DNA from: Heterotrichella gracilis
Lineage: Eukaryota > Sar > Xanthophyceae > Tribonematales > Xanthonemataceae
Direction: 5' to 3'
DNA length: 64,000 nt
Assembly (NCBI GenBank): GCA_032358255.1
Contig: JAULBX010009991.1
Coordinates: 1 to 64,000 of the forward strand
A model generated the notes under the pieces. The model was not told the DNA's origin. It made no database searches and saw only the letters and a list, made by a program, of their open reading frames with translations. Shown here piece after piece: positions 11,133 to 26,753 of the stretch. Position numbers and translations under genes: made by a program. Every line of letters begins with the position of its first letter. Positions within the stretch are counted from its first letter, which is position 1.

Positions 11133-14100
11133 ATGGCGAAAGAGCACAAGAAAAAGAAGCCGAAGGCTGAGAAGAAAGGTAGGGTATGCTCAGCGTCAGA
11201 CTGATGGTCTGTGAGCGCAGTGCACAGCAGTGGGTTGTTGCTACACTCAAGCATTGTCGCCGGGCCGCATAGCAGCCGGCTAGGCAACAGCCCTGCAACT
11301 TGCGTTGAAATTCCTACAATCAAACCGGTCGTCATATTTCTATGAAATCCACGGCGTTTCTGCCTGCTTGCTATGCCCATATCGTGCAACAGTCAACCCC
11401 TGGTAACATTGCATGCGGCTGCTAACATGCATGCATGCACACTCCACCAGAACCGTCAGGCGAGCAACCCGGTCCTAGCAGCGAGCCAGAGGTGGCTGCA
11501 AGAGAACCACAGCCTTCAGTGGCTCATGCGCCAGGTGGGCAGCAGGTGGAAGGGCAAAGCGGGGCGGACGGGGTGGCCACCTCAGGCACAAAGCGCAGGA
11601 AACGGTGAGCCCAGTACAACACAGAGTTGCCGCTCCTGCATAAGGACACCTGCAGTGGCTTTCCTTATGCATGAGCCTTGGAGACGCCTGCGGCAAGCAC
11701 TCCTCTTTGTGCATACTTGGCCCTTGAAGGCACATGACCTATCCTGTTCTGCATTCTGCAAAGGCTGGCGTGCGCATGTAAGGGCTTGTTTCTCCTTCCA
11801 GGAAACATGCCGCAGTCGTAGATGAAACGGTGACTCCTGAGGAGCTTGCAAGGCGGGTGCGGCAGCGACAACTCAGGGTAAGCGCCAGCACCCACACCAT
11901 GGACAGCCACTGCCGCTTCACAGAATGCACACCCAAACACGCCCAGTGTACCACTGGATTTGCCTTTGGGCGTTAGCCAACCATCGTCCGCATCAACTGT
12001 CGGTTGTGGTCCAGGCCCGCGCCAGGGTTGTGCAAAGCCATGTTATCATGGGTTCACCCGTCGTCATCTTGCACACCTTGCTCAGCTCTTCCACGTGGGC
12101 CGTTGCACTGCATGACTGCTACCTTGTGGTGCATAGGAGATGGCACTGAAATTGCGGGCCCAAGGGCAGGCCTATGATGCCAAGAAGATACGGAATAAGG
12201 AAGCGCAGAAAAACAACCCCAAGGCCAGCAAGCCCCGGCAACCACTGCAGGTCAGTAGTACATGAGGTTTGCATTGCCGTTCAAACCTTTTCAGCACCAT
12301 TTGCCACCATCTGAGAGTTGATCAGCCAGGGAAGCATTTACGGCGGTTTTCAGCACGCCAATATTTGCGAGCCAAAGTGAATGTGATCCACTTCCCAACA
12401 AAGGTCGCACCCACTGCCGGATCCAGAGGATCATTGAACACATCCTGGGATCGGCACGGGGAGGGGACACGTATCTAATGTGTACCTGGACAGCACTTCC
12501 CACCCCCCAAATTACCATAAACATTCCCTGGACAACACCTCCACCCCTTAAACTACCATGCACCTTTCCTGGCGCAGGTGATCATCGCCCCCATCTTCTG
12601 GAGCCCCCGTGAGGGATAGTCCCATTATCATATCACCACCCTTGATTACAGTCTGAAGTGTTCCTGGACAACACCTCCAACCCCCATATCACCATGCATA
12701 TTCCCTGGCGCAGGTGATCATTGTGCCCGTCTTCTGGAACCGCCCGAGGAGGGGAATCTGCAACCGAACATATATCAGAAACACATTTTTCACCCTTATC
12801 ACCATACATGTTCCATGGCGCACGAAATTAACAACCCCCATTCACCATACACATTTCCCTGGCGCAGGTGATCATCGTGCCCATCTTCTGGAACCGGCGC
12901 GAGGAGGAGAAGGAGCGGGTGCTGGAGGCGGCTGCGCGCGTGGAGGCGGTGGTGAAGGCGCTGGGCATACGGGCTGAATGCGACATCACAACGGAACGGG
13001 CGCCGGGGCAGAAGTTCAGGTGAGGGGTGGAGTGGGGGTGGGGTGGGTGTGGGGCCGATTGGAAGCTTGTTTCAAAGGGTGACAGGATAATGATGGGACT
13101 AGAAATGATATTATCTGAATACCCTTGGTCGCTTGCAAATGCGTATCAAAAGAGATCCACCTGCATTTCTCTACAAGAGAGAAAGAGACACCGAATCCCC
13201 AGGGCATCATTAGAAAGCAGTAAAGGCACATTGGGGTGGGGTGAAGGCACTAGCCTGCCTGGAGTTGCATGGCTGGTGACAGTGCAGTGGTTGCGGCTTG
13301 CGTGTACATACAGCATGGGCGGGGGGTGGTAGGAACCGGTGCTGTGGTGTGTGCCTCCAATATGTAGGCAGTGCATGTGTTGTCAGTGCGCAAGGGATGG
13401 CCGAACGCATGCGATGCCTAAGCTTTGGCGCTGCAGCATGAACCTTAGAGGATGGGTTTTGTTTTGCCCTAGGGGAATAAATTGAGTATTACTGGGCAGT
13501 GCATGTGTTGTCAGGGCACAACGGATGGTTGAAGGCATGCACCCCTGGCTGCAGCATGAACCCTAGAGGAGGGGTAGCGTTTTGCTCCAGGGGAAAAGGT
13601 TCAAAACTGGAATTTAAGGAGAGATGTGTACATACAAATTAGAGTGACAGAGCAGGTAACCTCATCTTCCTGTTTTTATTCATTTTTGCAAACTTTTTCC
13701 TGACGCTTGCCCTAACACCCTGCGCAGGTTCTGGGAGGAGAAGGGGGTGGATCTGGGGGCCACTAGGTTCACCACTAAATAACTATAAAACATGACATTG
13801 TCATGCAGACAATGTACTGTACTCCTTTTGATCATTCACAATGGACCTCATCTCGCTGTGCAGATTCTGGGAGGAGAAAGGGGTGCTGGTGCGGGTGGAG
13901 CTGGGGGCCAAGGAGGCCCAACAGAACACTGCAGTGCTTGCGCTGTGCACCACACCAGGGGAGGTGGCCAACAAGCGGACGTACAGGCTAGGGGGCCCTT
14001 TTGAGGCTGCGGTGAAGCAGGCGGTGGGGGGGGATGGCGCGCCTGGTGCTGATGTGGCGACAGGGGGGAGTACAGCGCAGGCGGTCAAGGGAGGGAAGCA

Positions 14101-14992
14101 GCAGAAGGGGGATGGGAAGGCATCTGGCAAGGGTGGGAAGCAGGAGGGTGGTGCGAGCGGGGGTGCAAAGGTGGCCATAGGTACGGTGGGAGGGGATTAC
14201 GGCTACAGCAAAACGCATTCCTGCATCGTGTATTATTGCCCAGTTGGCGCTCACATGGGAGGCCCATATGTTGTGGGTGCATTGGTGCCTGTGCTGCCAA
14301 TGTGGAGGATGGCTTTGAAGCATGGCTTGCAGTGGTGCAAAGTGGCGTGTCGGCATGCATGTGTACATGTGAAGCAAAGCAGGGTGGCGAGACAGGGTGC
14401 GGTGCATCCATTTGTCAAGCTGCATGCACACTGCCGGTTTTACCGTGTGCGGGCCAAGCCTTTGTGGTGCATGCATCCCCTGCACCTTGATAAGGATATG
14501 CATGGCTGTGGGCTTGCCGTCCCGCACGGCACAGCCTGTCTCCCCGCATAACACACCTGTCGACTCCCCCTTGCAATATCGCTAACCCAGTCTGTCCCCC
14601 CTTCCCCCTGTTCTGTAGCGGCTCCATCATCCGCACCGTCAGCCAAACCTGCTGCAGCGTCACCAGCGGTCGACACTTCAGCGCCTCCTGCAAAGCCAGC
14701 AGCCTCCACCAAAGCAGCAGCCCCTGTCAAGCCACCAGCCCCTGTCAAGCCACCAGCCCCTGCAAGGCAACACGCGCATGCCAAGCCAGCGGTGCAGTAC
14801 ATCAGTGCGGATGCCCTCGATGATGACTTCGACCTAGTGGTGGATCAGGAGGGTGACGAGGAGGGAGGTGGGGGGGGGAAGAAGAAGAGAAAGAAGGGCG
14901 GGAAAGGGGGCGGTGGCGGTGGCGGGGAGGCGCCCGGGTGGCTGAATGATGATGGAAAGAAGGGCAAGAAGCTCAAGGTTGTGAAATTCTGA
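11133..14992 (+). CDS. Stand-alone anticodon-binding-domain protein (prolyl-tRNA synthetase-like fold)
   Basis: Seven exons join in phase: 11133-11178, 11451-11604, 11802-11877, 12137-12250, 12868-13019, 13864-14180 and 14619-14992, giving about 410 residues. The N-terminus is Lys-rich (MAKEHKKKKPKAEKK). About residues 131-222 resemble the class II tRNA-synthetase anticodon-binding fold, with VIIVPIFWNRREEEKERV, an intervening helix, then KFRFWEEKGVLVRVELG. No catalytic synthetase domain is present. Plants and algae have related lone domains of unclear role, so RNA binding is likely but aminoacylation is not. The C-terminal third is Gly/Lys-rich, then Ala/Pro-rich with a repeated APVKPP unit, an acidic patch (DDDFDLVVDQEGDEE), a Lys run and KKLKVVKF. 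Introns 4 and 5 contain decayed copies of the starts of exons 5 and 6. Confidence 0.82.
12557..12909 (+). repeat. Triplicated acceptor and start of exon 5
   Basis: The stretch ending in the acceptor plus GTGATCATCGTGCCCATCTT occurs three times, with exon starts at 12578, 12714 and 12868 (offsets 136 and 154). Only the third is followed by the full exon. The first two diverge from the coding sequence within about 40 bases. Confidence 0.85.
13368..13610 (+). repeat. Intronic tandem duplication
   Basis: Two roughly 120-bp units in intron 5 share GCAGTGCATGTGTTGTCAG at the start and a GCTGCAGCATGAACC block further in. They are diverged and non-coding. Confidence 0.65.
13727..13775 (+). repeat. 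Copy of exon 6 acceptor and 5' edge
   Basis: GCAG followed by TTCTGGGAGGAGAA and a related continuation matches the start of exon 6 at 13864, about 136 bases downstream. The splice phase would be correct, but the frame soon reaches a stop, so use of this acceptor would truncate the protein. Confidence 0.8.
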
Positions 14993-18412
<3,420 letters not shown>

Positions 18413-20044
18413 TTGGCCCGCCGAGAGTCCATGTGCCTGAAGTATAATATAATATAGCAGATCGATGCAGCAGCCGACGAGCCGGCGGCGCTGGCGCTGA
18501 CGCGGCCGGCAAGGGCAACCCACAGGGGTCCAGAGGGTTGGGATTCCTGCACTGGCAGGCGATCAACCAGTGCTGGATAGGTGGGTGCTACTGGCAGTGG
18601 CACCGCTGCTGCAGACCAGCACCAGCGCTGCTGCAGACTTGATCCAGCACCCAGCACCAGCACCGGCGCTTGCGCAAGCTGATCATTTACCCAGCGCTTG
18701 CGCAAGATGATCATTTACCCAGCACCAGCACCGGCGCAAGCTGCTGCAGACCAGCACCAGCACCAGCCCCCCTGAAGAATGCCCTCTCCCTATCGGTCCG
18801 TCAAAGCTGCAGCTCCCAATCCACCCTTTCACAAGCACAGCCAGCTATCACCCACCACAGCAGGGACCACATAGTCACCTTTCCACATCAGCAGCCGTGG
18901 CAGCAACTGTGGGCAGAATGATGGCAGCAACACATGACAGGACAATGGAGGTGCTTGGTACAAACTTGTCTTGCTCGCGTCCACAGATGATTGCCATATG
19001 ACATGTTGTTTGCCCAGCAGCTCACCACAACTGTAGCTGGCCTGCCGCATGGGAGAGTCATTGTGCTTCACGTGTGGATTCAGATTGTGTTCAGAGGGGA
19101 AAACGTTCAGCTAGGGGTGTTGTATCAAAATTAGGAAACGAACGATTTTTAGGCAGTGAGAGAATTGCGAGGCGTTGGCACTTGTTGTACAGTAGGAGAG
19201 TGTACTCTATACCCGTGAGTGAACTAGTCGTAGTGCACCCAGTTGCGTCGAGTTGTGCGCGCGGTGGGTGTGATAGTATTTGGGCTGACTGGTTAGTAGG
19301 TGTTTAGGCAGTGGCTGTAAGGTCCAGGTTAGGCGATTTTGGTCAGGGTGCAACCAGCCAGGACAGATGCCAGTACTCATTTGGCAAGCACTGGTGGCCA
19401 AATTGCCTTGAGCAACAGCATGTGCACCAGCCAGGAGGTTCCACCGCACAGCAATCACCACCCAAGCAGCTTGCAGTGCACTGCCACTGGACAACGAAGT
19501 CCCTTGCACCTGTTGCTAAAATATGCATGGCGCATACCAAAGGACATTGAAGTTTTGGCACAGCCACGAGTCTCCAGTTTGCACTCTGCATACCGTGACA
19601 TGCCACATACCATAGTGGTATTGCTCCACTGTCCTTCACCCCTGGGCAGTGGTCTCCCCAGGATCCTAGCAGCCACGCCCTTGCACACATCACTCACTTC
19701 CTCCCTGTAGAACAAAAGCACACCAAGAACTACAGAGCACTCTTATCCAGTCTCAATTCTTTACGGTTCTACTGTATGTTCCTGTGATACTTCTGCTTTG
19801 TGCTTAGCCTTGCACTGTAGTTGCCCATATGGGCAGGTGCGTCCACAACTCACATGAAGCAGAGTAGTCCCTGGAGTACCGTAGTCTGTCAGTTGGCTCA
19901 GCGGCCGGTAGTCAGTGACACCCAGTAACGGTGAACCTTCCACACAGAAGCCACCTGTACAAGAGTTACCTGCCTTCGAAACAAACTTGCATGCATGCAC
20001 CTAGGTAGACCTAATAGCTATTGGTGCTCGATGTGACTAGTGCG
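18413..20044. other. Intergenic between THI4 and the MFS transporter
   Basis: No gene recognised. The left part holds a minisatellite-like tract; the right end is the promoter of the transporter. A CATGCATGCA run lies at about 19988, close to the transporter start. Confidence 0.5.
18590..18775 (+). repeat. Minisatellite of CAGCACCAGCACCGG and GCGCTTGCGCAAG units
   Basis: Interleaved short units: CAGCACCAGCACCGGCGC, then GCGCTTGCGCAAGCTGATCA and a near copy, then more CAGCACCAG units. GCTTGCGCAAGC-type segments are inverted repeats and could fold. Confidence 0.75.
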
Positions 20045-23000
20045 ATGGTTTCTCGGCTATCCAACGAAGCGATCATCGTCAACTCAACCTCTGTACCTGT
20101 CAAGCATGGCAGAGGCAGGGTCATTGCAGGCCTGCGACTTGAACTGTGGCTCATCTACATCAATGTCTCTATGTACGGTGAGTGGCAGGCTCATATACGT
20201 TCACCGTACGCATACCAGGTTTTCAACTCTCGCCCTGTTGCTGTCAGAAGCGTGTATCGTGTCCCCACACTCTGCTGTTTTGCTTGCATAACGGTGGCCA
20301 CCCTTGTGCATGTAATGCAATGCCATTGCATTATGCATGCATCCAAATGTTGGCCACATCGACAGCTGCACTGTTAGTCGCCACCATACCGCACCTAACA
20401 TCCAATTTTACCAATGCCATGCAAGGCAGCCACTGTCCCACTGGCCTCACATGCTTTGGCATCTGAGTGACAACGGCCCACGCATCGCAGCTGTCTGCTT
20501 CATGGCCCACGTGCCGATGCTGCCCTACCTCATCAAGAGCATGGGAGGAAGTGCCACGAGCTACGGCAGGCTCCAGACGGTGTTTAGCCTCGTGCAGCTG
20601 TGTGGAGGGCTGGCGTCAGGTAATACCCTGCTCAAGGGTTTGCAACCCAACCCCCACAAGCACAAGGGCTTGGCAACCACGTATACAGGAAATTTAAGCT
20701 TGGCAGCTGTCAGATCACATGCACTCAGCTATGCGTGCATCTTGGCAGGCAGTTTTGCAACTGCTTTACCATGCACCTACGGGCGATGGGCATGTGACCT
20801 GGCGTGCAGCGGCTACCCCAGTCAAACCCTGTTAGGGTTCTCAGAGGGGCCAGAATTACCCTCAATACTCATGCAATCTCTCCTTGCCTTATTGAATGCA
20901 CAAGCACTACAGCACAGATACCCTGCCTTCCAGAGTAGGTTTTCCAGTTCCACCGGTTGAAAACCCTAGGGTTTGTGCGCAGGCCCCATCATGGACCTCT
21001 ACGGTGCTCGCCTTGTGTTCCTGGTGTCCTTCCTTGCCTCTGCGGTGTGCTACAGCCTGACTGCCATTGCCCAGTCGATGGTCATGCTGTACATCAGCAG
21101 GTGGGTCAAAAGTGGCGGGAAGGAAGCGTGACATACAACGCAGGTATCGCACATCGCACAAGTAGGGGTTGCATTCTCGTGCCAGGACACCCAGAAATCT
21201 TGGAATTGCGGCGCTGATGGTTGGGAACAGTTTGTGGCAGGACATTACCATGTCTAACGACATCATTCATTGACCAAAATAAATATTAGTCACTTTTGAA
21301 GAATCCATAGTATTAATTTTGGTTCTGTACCATGTCCGCGTGATGCCACTTTCTTAGTAAATTACATGCTTTTTTAAAATACAGCCAGATTAGCAGGCAG
21401 ACGCAGCATACGGTATTAAGGATTTTTGTCTTAGCAGTGTGAGGTGACCGTCAGTATGTGCACATCAACCCAATCTGGACGTCCCAACTGCACATCAGTG
21501 TGCAGGGTCCACATCCATTGTACCCCCCTTGCAGGATCCCCACTTTCTTCCAGCATGCGGTGCTGGCCGCTCGAGCAATGGTCACTGCGCTTTCAGATCC
21601 GGCAGACAGGGCGGAATTGCTGGGCTACGTGGGGGTGGCATATGGCATTGGATTTGCAATTGGGCCCTACATCGGGGGGCTGATCAGTGAACAGTCCCTG
21701 CAATTAGCTGCCTGGGCGGCCATGCTGGGGTCAGTTGTCAGCATTGTGCTGATCGTGTTGTTCCTCCCAGGTGCAGGTAGGCCATGCATGTGGAGTTGAT
21801 GGGTTTGGGATGCACGTTTGATTGATGTGGACGTTCATTGTCAGCATCGCTGGGGTGTGGTAGTGCTGCAGCGCGAAAAATGTACCATCATGCTCCAGAT
21901 TCATGTAACCTGCCTTGACTGGAAGGTTCATCGGCAAACACTGGAAAGCTCATCCACCCATGATATGGTAGCATGCAGTGCATGGCCCATGCACCCTCCG
22001 CCAGCACAGCCCTACCCCAAACCCTAACAACTACCCTCCTGGGACCCTCAGAGCCACCCGTACCCGAGTTTGAGGCTGCCAGTGACAGCGAGTCCGAGGT
22101 GGATGCGGGGAGCAGCCGCCAGGTGGCGCCCAAGCAGCCCGTCCAGCTGGCAGACATTCTCAGCGTGTGTATGGCGCCTGGCGTGCCCTCGCTCCTGGTA
22201 ATTAAGGTGGGTGGTGGGGGTTGGGTGGTGGTGGATGGGCAGCGCAGGTGATGGCGGCGGTTGCGATAAACGTGTAGATCAGCTGCCTGTTGTTACTGGT
22301 CAGTGTCCTCCCTTGCGGTGCCCCTATCCTGCTATGTGCCACTGTCATTGCAATCAATTAAGTGGCGTTAAAAGTGCATGAATATATTTCACACATGCGT
22401 TGGCACCAACGCCCACAGCTGTGTGAGCTACCAACCTTTGGGTTGGGGCAGGGTTGATCACTGTGACGTATGTGCCCACTGATGGACTCCTGCGTTACCA
22501 TCGTGCAGGCGATGACTGGCTTGGCGATTGCGCTCTTCCACAGCACTTTCACCCTGGTGCTGCAGCAGCGGTTTGGCCTGACTGCCAAGGTGAGCGGTGT
22601 AGCATGGTGCCACCGAAGCAGGGGAGTGGTCTGGACATGCATGCCCCCTTGCAGTGCGTAGATACATCTGCTGCAGCTGTTGCCTTCTGGGTGCATGGGA
22701 GCATGTACCTGACTGTACCGTACTTCACCGTAGAACCAAAGGAAGGTGAAAATGCAATGCTTAGGTATGAGCGCTAATCAAAGGCTCGCCAGGCACGAGA
22801 TGGAATTTAATGGACATTGGAATGAATTGCAAAGCGAATTGCATCAGCCCTGCACCCCGGGACCCCCTCCCTCGCCATTTGCATTGTCCAGCTACCAGTG
22901 TTTACTGATGGCTACCTCACCTTTGCCAGGAAAATGGGATGGTGCTGTCATATGCGGGTGTGCTGGCCATTGTGGTGCAGGGCTTTGGGATCAAATGGGC

Positions 23001-24097
23001 ATCGCACCGATTCAGGTGATGCCATGTGGAGGCGCTTGGTTGGCGTTCCTCCTGCAGTCTGGTTAGGGGTTGGAGGTTAGAGTTTTGAGGGCAGAGTTCG
23101 GGGCAGTTAAGCTGATCAGTCGTTTTTTGCGCAAATGGCCCTTCAATTCTCGGCTTGGGCACATAATAGTCAATCACATGGCGGTGTCATAGCCGCTGGA
23201 TGGGCCACACATGCTGCCATCCTTCATTTAGTCTGCCGCTGTCGTTCCCAGTACGGGTCCCGTAACAAGGCACCAAAACCTGGACCCTGCTGAGAGTATT
23301 GTGTATGGTCCATGACTAGTATCAGAAGCACTGTCATGGTGTGATGCCCTGGTAGGCAAGTGTGCATCGGCACCCACATGCGCCCCCCATGTGGAGCACG
23401 TCCTGCACCCCACCGCACGCCCCTCCGCCATAATATTGCTCACTCCCCTCTCCCCCCATTCATACCAGCGACTCCTCCATCGTCCACGTGGCCTGCCTGT
23501 GCATGGTGGCCGCCTTTGCAGCCTTTGCATGCGTGCGTCACGTGTGGCAGCTGCTGCTGGTGCTGGCGCCCTTGTCGGCAGCAGGGCTGGTGGTGGCAAC
23601 CATAAACACAGCGCAGCTCACCAAGGTGCGTCATTTTTATTGCAGAAAATTATAGGGATTTTCCTGTGTATACTGTACTGTGTCCCCCTGGGTGTGTTTC
23701 CATGGATGTGCCATGATTAAAGGCTGGTGCTGGTGCTGGCCCCTTGTCGAAACAGGGATCATGCTGCTCCACCATTAACACATTGCAGCCTACCAAAGTT
23801 GCTTGCCATTCTCACGCTGGCCACGACCAATGCAGCACAGCTCACCAGCGTACCCACCCCGCTGCCCCCCATTTCCAGGCGGTTGGCCCCTCCCACACCG
23901 GCACCATCATCGCAGTGGACATGTCACTGGGCAGCGCCGTCAGGGTGCTGTCCCCGGGATTGGGCACCCACCTGCTCACCAAACTGGGATTCCCTGCCAT
24001 CGGCGCCACCTCCTGCGCCATCATGGTGGTGCTGGTGGCCTTGCTGCGGCTGGGGGCGGTGCAGGCGGCACCCCACGGCAAGGAAAAGGCGTTTTAG
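20045..24097 (+). CDS. Major facilitator superfamily transporter, SLC22A18/TetA-like
   Basis: Membrane carrier; substrate unknown. Nine exons join in phase: 20045-20177, 20491-20619, 20983-21100, 21535-21770, 22052-22206, 22509-22589, 22930-23015, 23469-23625 and 23879-24097, giving 437 residues. The first helix (LWLIYINVSMYAVCF) runs into HVPMLPYLIKSMGG and YGRLQTVFSLVQLCGG. Next comes the MFS loop signature GPIMDLYGARLVFL, then a helix-4/5 segment ending GYVGVAYGIGFAIGPYIGG. This order matches SLC22A18 (ORCTL2) and bacterial tetracycline-efflux relatives. A hydrophilic acidic central loop (FEAASDSESEVDAG) separates the two six-helix halves, as is usual. The C-terminus is short (GKEKAF). Drug/H+ antiport is possible by kinship but not shown. 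The start is the Met giving a continuous N-terminal frame. Two decayed copies of the exon 8 end lie in intron 8. Confidence 0.88.
23764..23860 (+). repeat. Two decayed copies of MFS exon 8 3' edge
   Basis: The exon end ACCATAAACACAGCGCAGCT (23610-23625 region) recurs in the following intron as CCATTAACACATTGCAGCCT (about 23774) and GACCAATGCAGCACAGCT (about 23826). Each is followed by CACCA- or TACCA-type sequence resembling the donor. Confidence 0.7.
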
Positions 24098-25056
24098 GGT
24101 TTTGGGAGGGGGATTGGTACCAGTGGGTCGGTGGGTTGGTGGGTTTGTAGCTGGATAGCGCGGGGTGGGAGTGCAGTGGAAGCCATGGTCATGGGCGTGC
24201 CTTGTAAGACTGTGTTGGGCAGTGTCAATGGCAGACCCAGACATGAGCATGAAAGCGGCGCGCTGGCTATGGTGTAACCAGCTGGTATGGAGAGACTGGT
24301 GCACTGGCTGGTTTCATTGTTGTTCAAGATGGTCATCAAGTGCTGGGCCATCATGCTGCCGGGCAGTGGCGATGTAGGCTCCAAACTTTTAGTACTGGCA
24401 ATTCATTGGACGGCATCAACAGTTGAAGTACGGTATGGTGCACTGGGCCAGCCTACGGGATACCACATGCAATCGCCAGTCGATGCCACTTGACTTGTTT
24501 GATGTCCACACCTTGGATGGTCAAAGCTGGGCTGCAAAGAGACTGCCACTGGCTTTCTTACCATTTCATGATCTGGCCAAGGAGTTTAGAGTGTGGCCTG
24601 TGGGTTGTTGCCCTCCCACCCACTGCACTGCCCACTGGAAAGGCACTTGGAAAGAATTACAACACAACAGGAGCAGCTATAGCGTGGCTGCGTCCGCATG
24701 AGCGCCCGAAGGCGGGACTGTCGCCGGACGAAGTGATGAGTACCCATGTGACCCCAGGAAGGTCGCTAAAGTGCTCGGAAGGTCCAAAAATTAGGCCAAT
24801 AGGCTGGCGCGCCAGAGCCCGGTTGGCCCGGCTGGCGCGCTAGAAGCTCCGCCGTCTTCCTTGTTTTTGCTGTGGATAGCCCACCAGGAAACGTTGCCCA
24901 ACCACACCGCATAAAGCGCGAGGAACAGTGCGTTGATTGCCAGTTTGTGCTTTCAAAGGAGTGCTCCTCGTTGCGCTATTCAGTGATTGTCTGATCGAGG
25001 CTGTTTGGTTGGGGCTGTTGTGCCCGGTGAGTCACTGGCTGAGGCCGACCTTTGAG
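24098..25056. other. Intergenic: MFS 3' flank and promoter of the RNA-binding protein
   Basis: No gene recognised. A GC-rich palindromic patch (GGCTGGCGCGCCAG and GGCTGGCGCGCTAG, 24800-24842) lies about 220 bases upstream of the next start codon and could be a regulatory element or a hairpin. Confidence 0.45.
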
Positions 25057-26753
25057 ATGATGGAAATGGATATGGACCAGGCAGACCTGAACGCCAGGAC
25101 GCTCTGGATGGGCGACCTGGCGTACTGGATGGACGAAAACTTCCTGTTCAGTTTGTTCTCCACAACGGGTGACCTAGCCACGGTGAAGGTCATCCGCAAC
25201 AAGACCACCGGCATCTCTGAGGGGTACGGGTTTGTGGAGTTCCGCACTCACACTTCAGCGGAGCAGGTCCTCAAGACGTACAACGGCCACCCGATCCCAA
25301 ACACGGAGCAGGTGTTCCGGCTGAACTGGGCTGCCTTTGGTGTGGGCAAGTCGGGGACGGAAGGTGATACAGGTTTGTTTTTCCCAGCCACACAAAACCA
25401 ATGTGCCCTTTGCGGCTGCACAGCAGCTAACCAGGCACTTGATGCGCGCAGATCACTCCATCTTCGTGGGGGACTTGGCGCCGGACGTCACGGACTACGT
25501 GCTGCAAGAGCACTTCCGCCAGTTTTTCCCTTCTGTCCGGAGCGCCAAGGTGATTTGTGCATTGGTTTTTGGTAGCCGCATGTCATGGCTGTGTGTGGAT
25601 ACCCAATGCGGCGAAAAACGGCGCATATTGCATTCCATGCTGACCTTGGTTATCCGGCGCAGGTGATCACGGACCCTCTCACTGGGAGATCCAAGGGATA
25701 TGGGTTTGTGCGGTTTGGCAACGAGATGGAGAGGGACCGGGCCCTGGGTGAAATGAACGGGCATTTCATCTCCAACCGGCCAATCCGTGTGAGCCTCGCC
25801 ACTGCCAAGAAGAACCAGGGGATCCCCGCAGCGCCTGCAGCCAACACCTCCCCCCACCCCTCAGACTTCGACCCCACCAACACCACACTGTTCATCGGTG
25901 GACTGGGTGCCAGTGTGAGTGAGGAGGACCTGAGGGCCCTGTTCAACCCATATGGGGAGATAGTCTACGTGAAGATCCCCCAGGGCAAGGGCTGCGGCTT
26001 CGTGCAGTACGTGCACAGAGGCAACGCAGAGACAGCGCTGGCACAGATGAACGGCCAGGTGATTGGCAACTCAGCCGTCAGGATCTCATGGGGCAGGAGC
26101 AGCTCCAACAGGACTGCCACCACAGCTGCCTATGCCTACCAAGCATATGCCACCACCTACGGCCACTTCGACCCCGCGGCAGCTGCCCAGGCCTATGGCT
26201 ACGGAGCCCCGGCCCCAGCAGTGGACCCATATGCAGCGTATGCAGCCTTTGGGGCGCCCTCAGCTGGTGTTGACGCTTTGGCCCTCCAGGTAAGCAGCAG
26301 CGTGCAAGTGTGGACCCCACAGTACTGCCTGCAACCTTGTTACAGCTGCAAGCCATCCAAGTGTCTGTGATGGCCATTGCATGGTGTGCTGTATTCACGT
26401 ACCATGTTGCGTCTGCTGAGAGGCACTTGCTGCCGTGTGCTGGTGCTGCATCGCACCACAGTGCAGTGCCTTGCACCGGTGTGCATTGTATCACTGTGTT
26501 GTGGTACAGTTTGACCTCACACAAGCTCTGTGGCGTGCAGGCTTCCCTTGGGCGGCAGAACGCGAGGCTGCCTGGCACTTCCTTGGCAGCAGGAGGCGGC
26601 AACCCCGGCTTCCTCCCCGTGACACAAGGACTGGTGGGGCTGTCCAAGCCAGAGGCGTTTGACCCCTTGGCCCCAGTCGACGTTGACAAGCTCAATGCAG
26701 CGTTTGTGCAGAAGCACCAAGCAGCGCTGCTGGGCAGCCACCTGCACTTCTGA
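25057..26753 (+). CDS. Three-RRM RNA-binding protein, RBP45/RBP47/TIA-1 type
   Basis: Predicted nuclear/cytoplasmic mRNA-binding protein. Plant RBP45/47 proteins bind poly(A)/U-rich RNA and enter stress granules (family knowledge). Four exons: 25057-25372, 25452-25549, 25663-26289 and 26541-26753, giving 417 residues. RRM1 has RNP2 LWMGDL (16-21) and RNP1 GYGFVEF (56-62). RRM2 has IFVGDL (109-114) and GYGFVRF (150-156). RRM3 has LFIGGL (214-219) and GCGFVQY (248-254). The linker before RRM3 is Pro/Ala-rich, as in the family. After RRM3 comes a Tyr/Ala-rich tract (AYAYQAYATTYGHFDP and similar), a prion-like composition typical of stress-granule proteins, then a short tail ending GSHLHF. The start Met lies in a MMEMDMDQ leader. 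Identification is firm; target RNAs are unknown. Confidence 0.93.
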
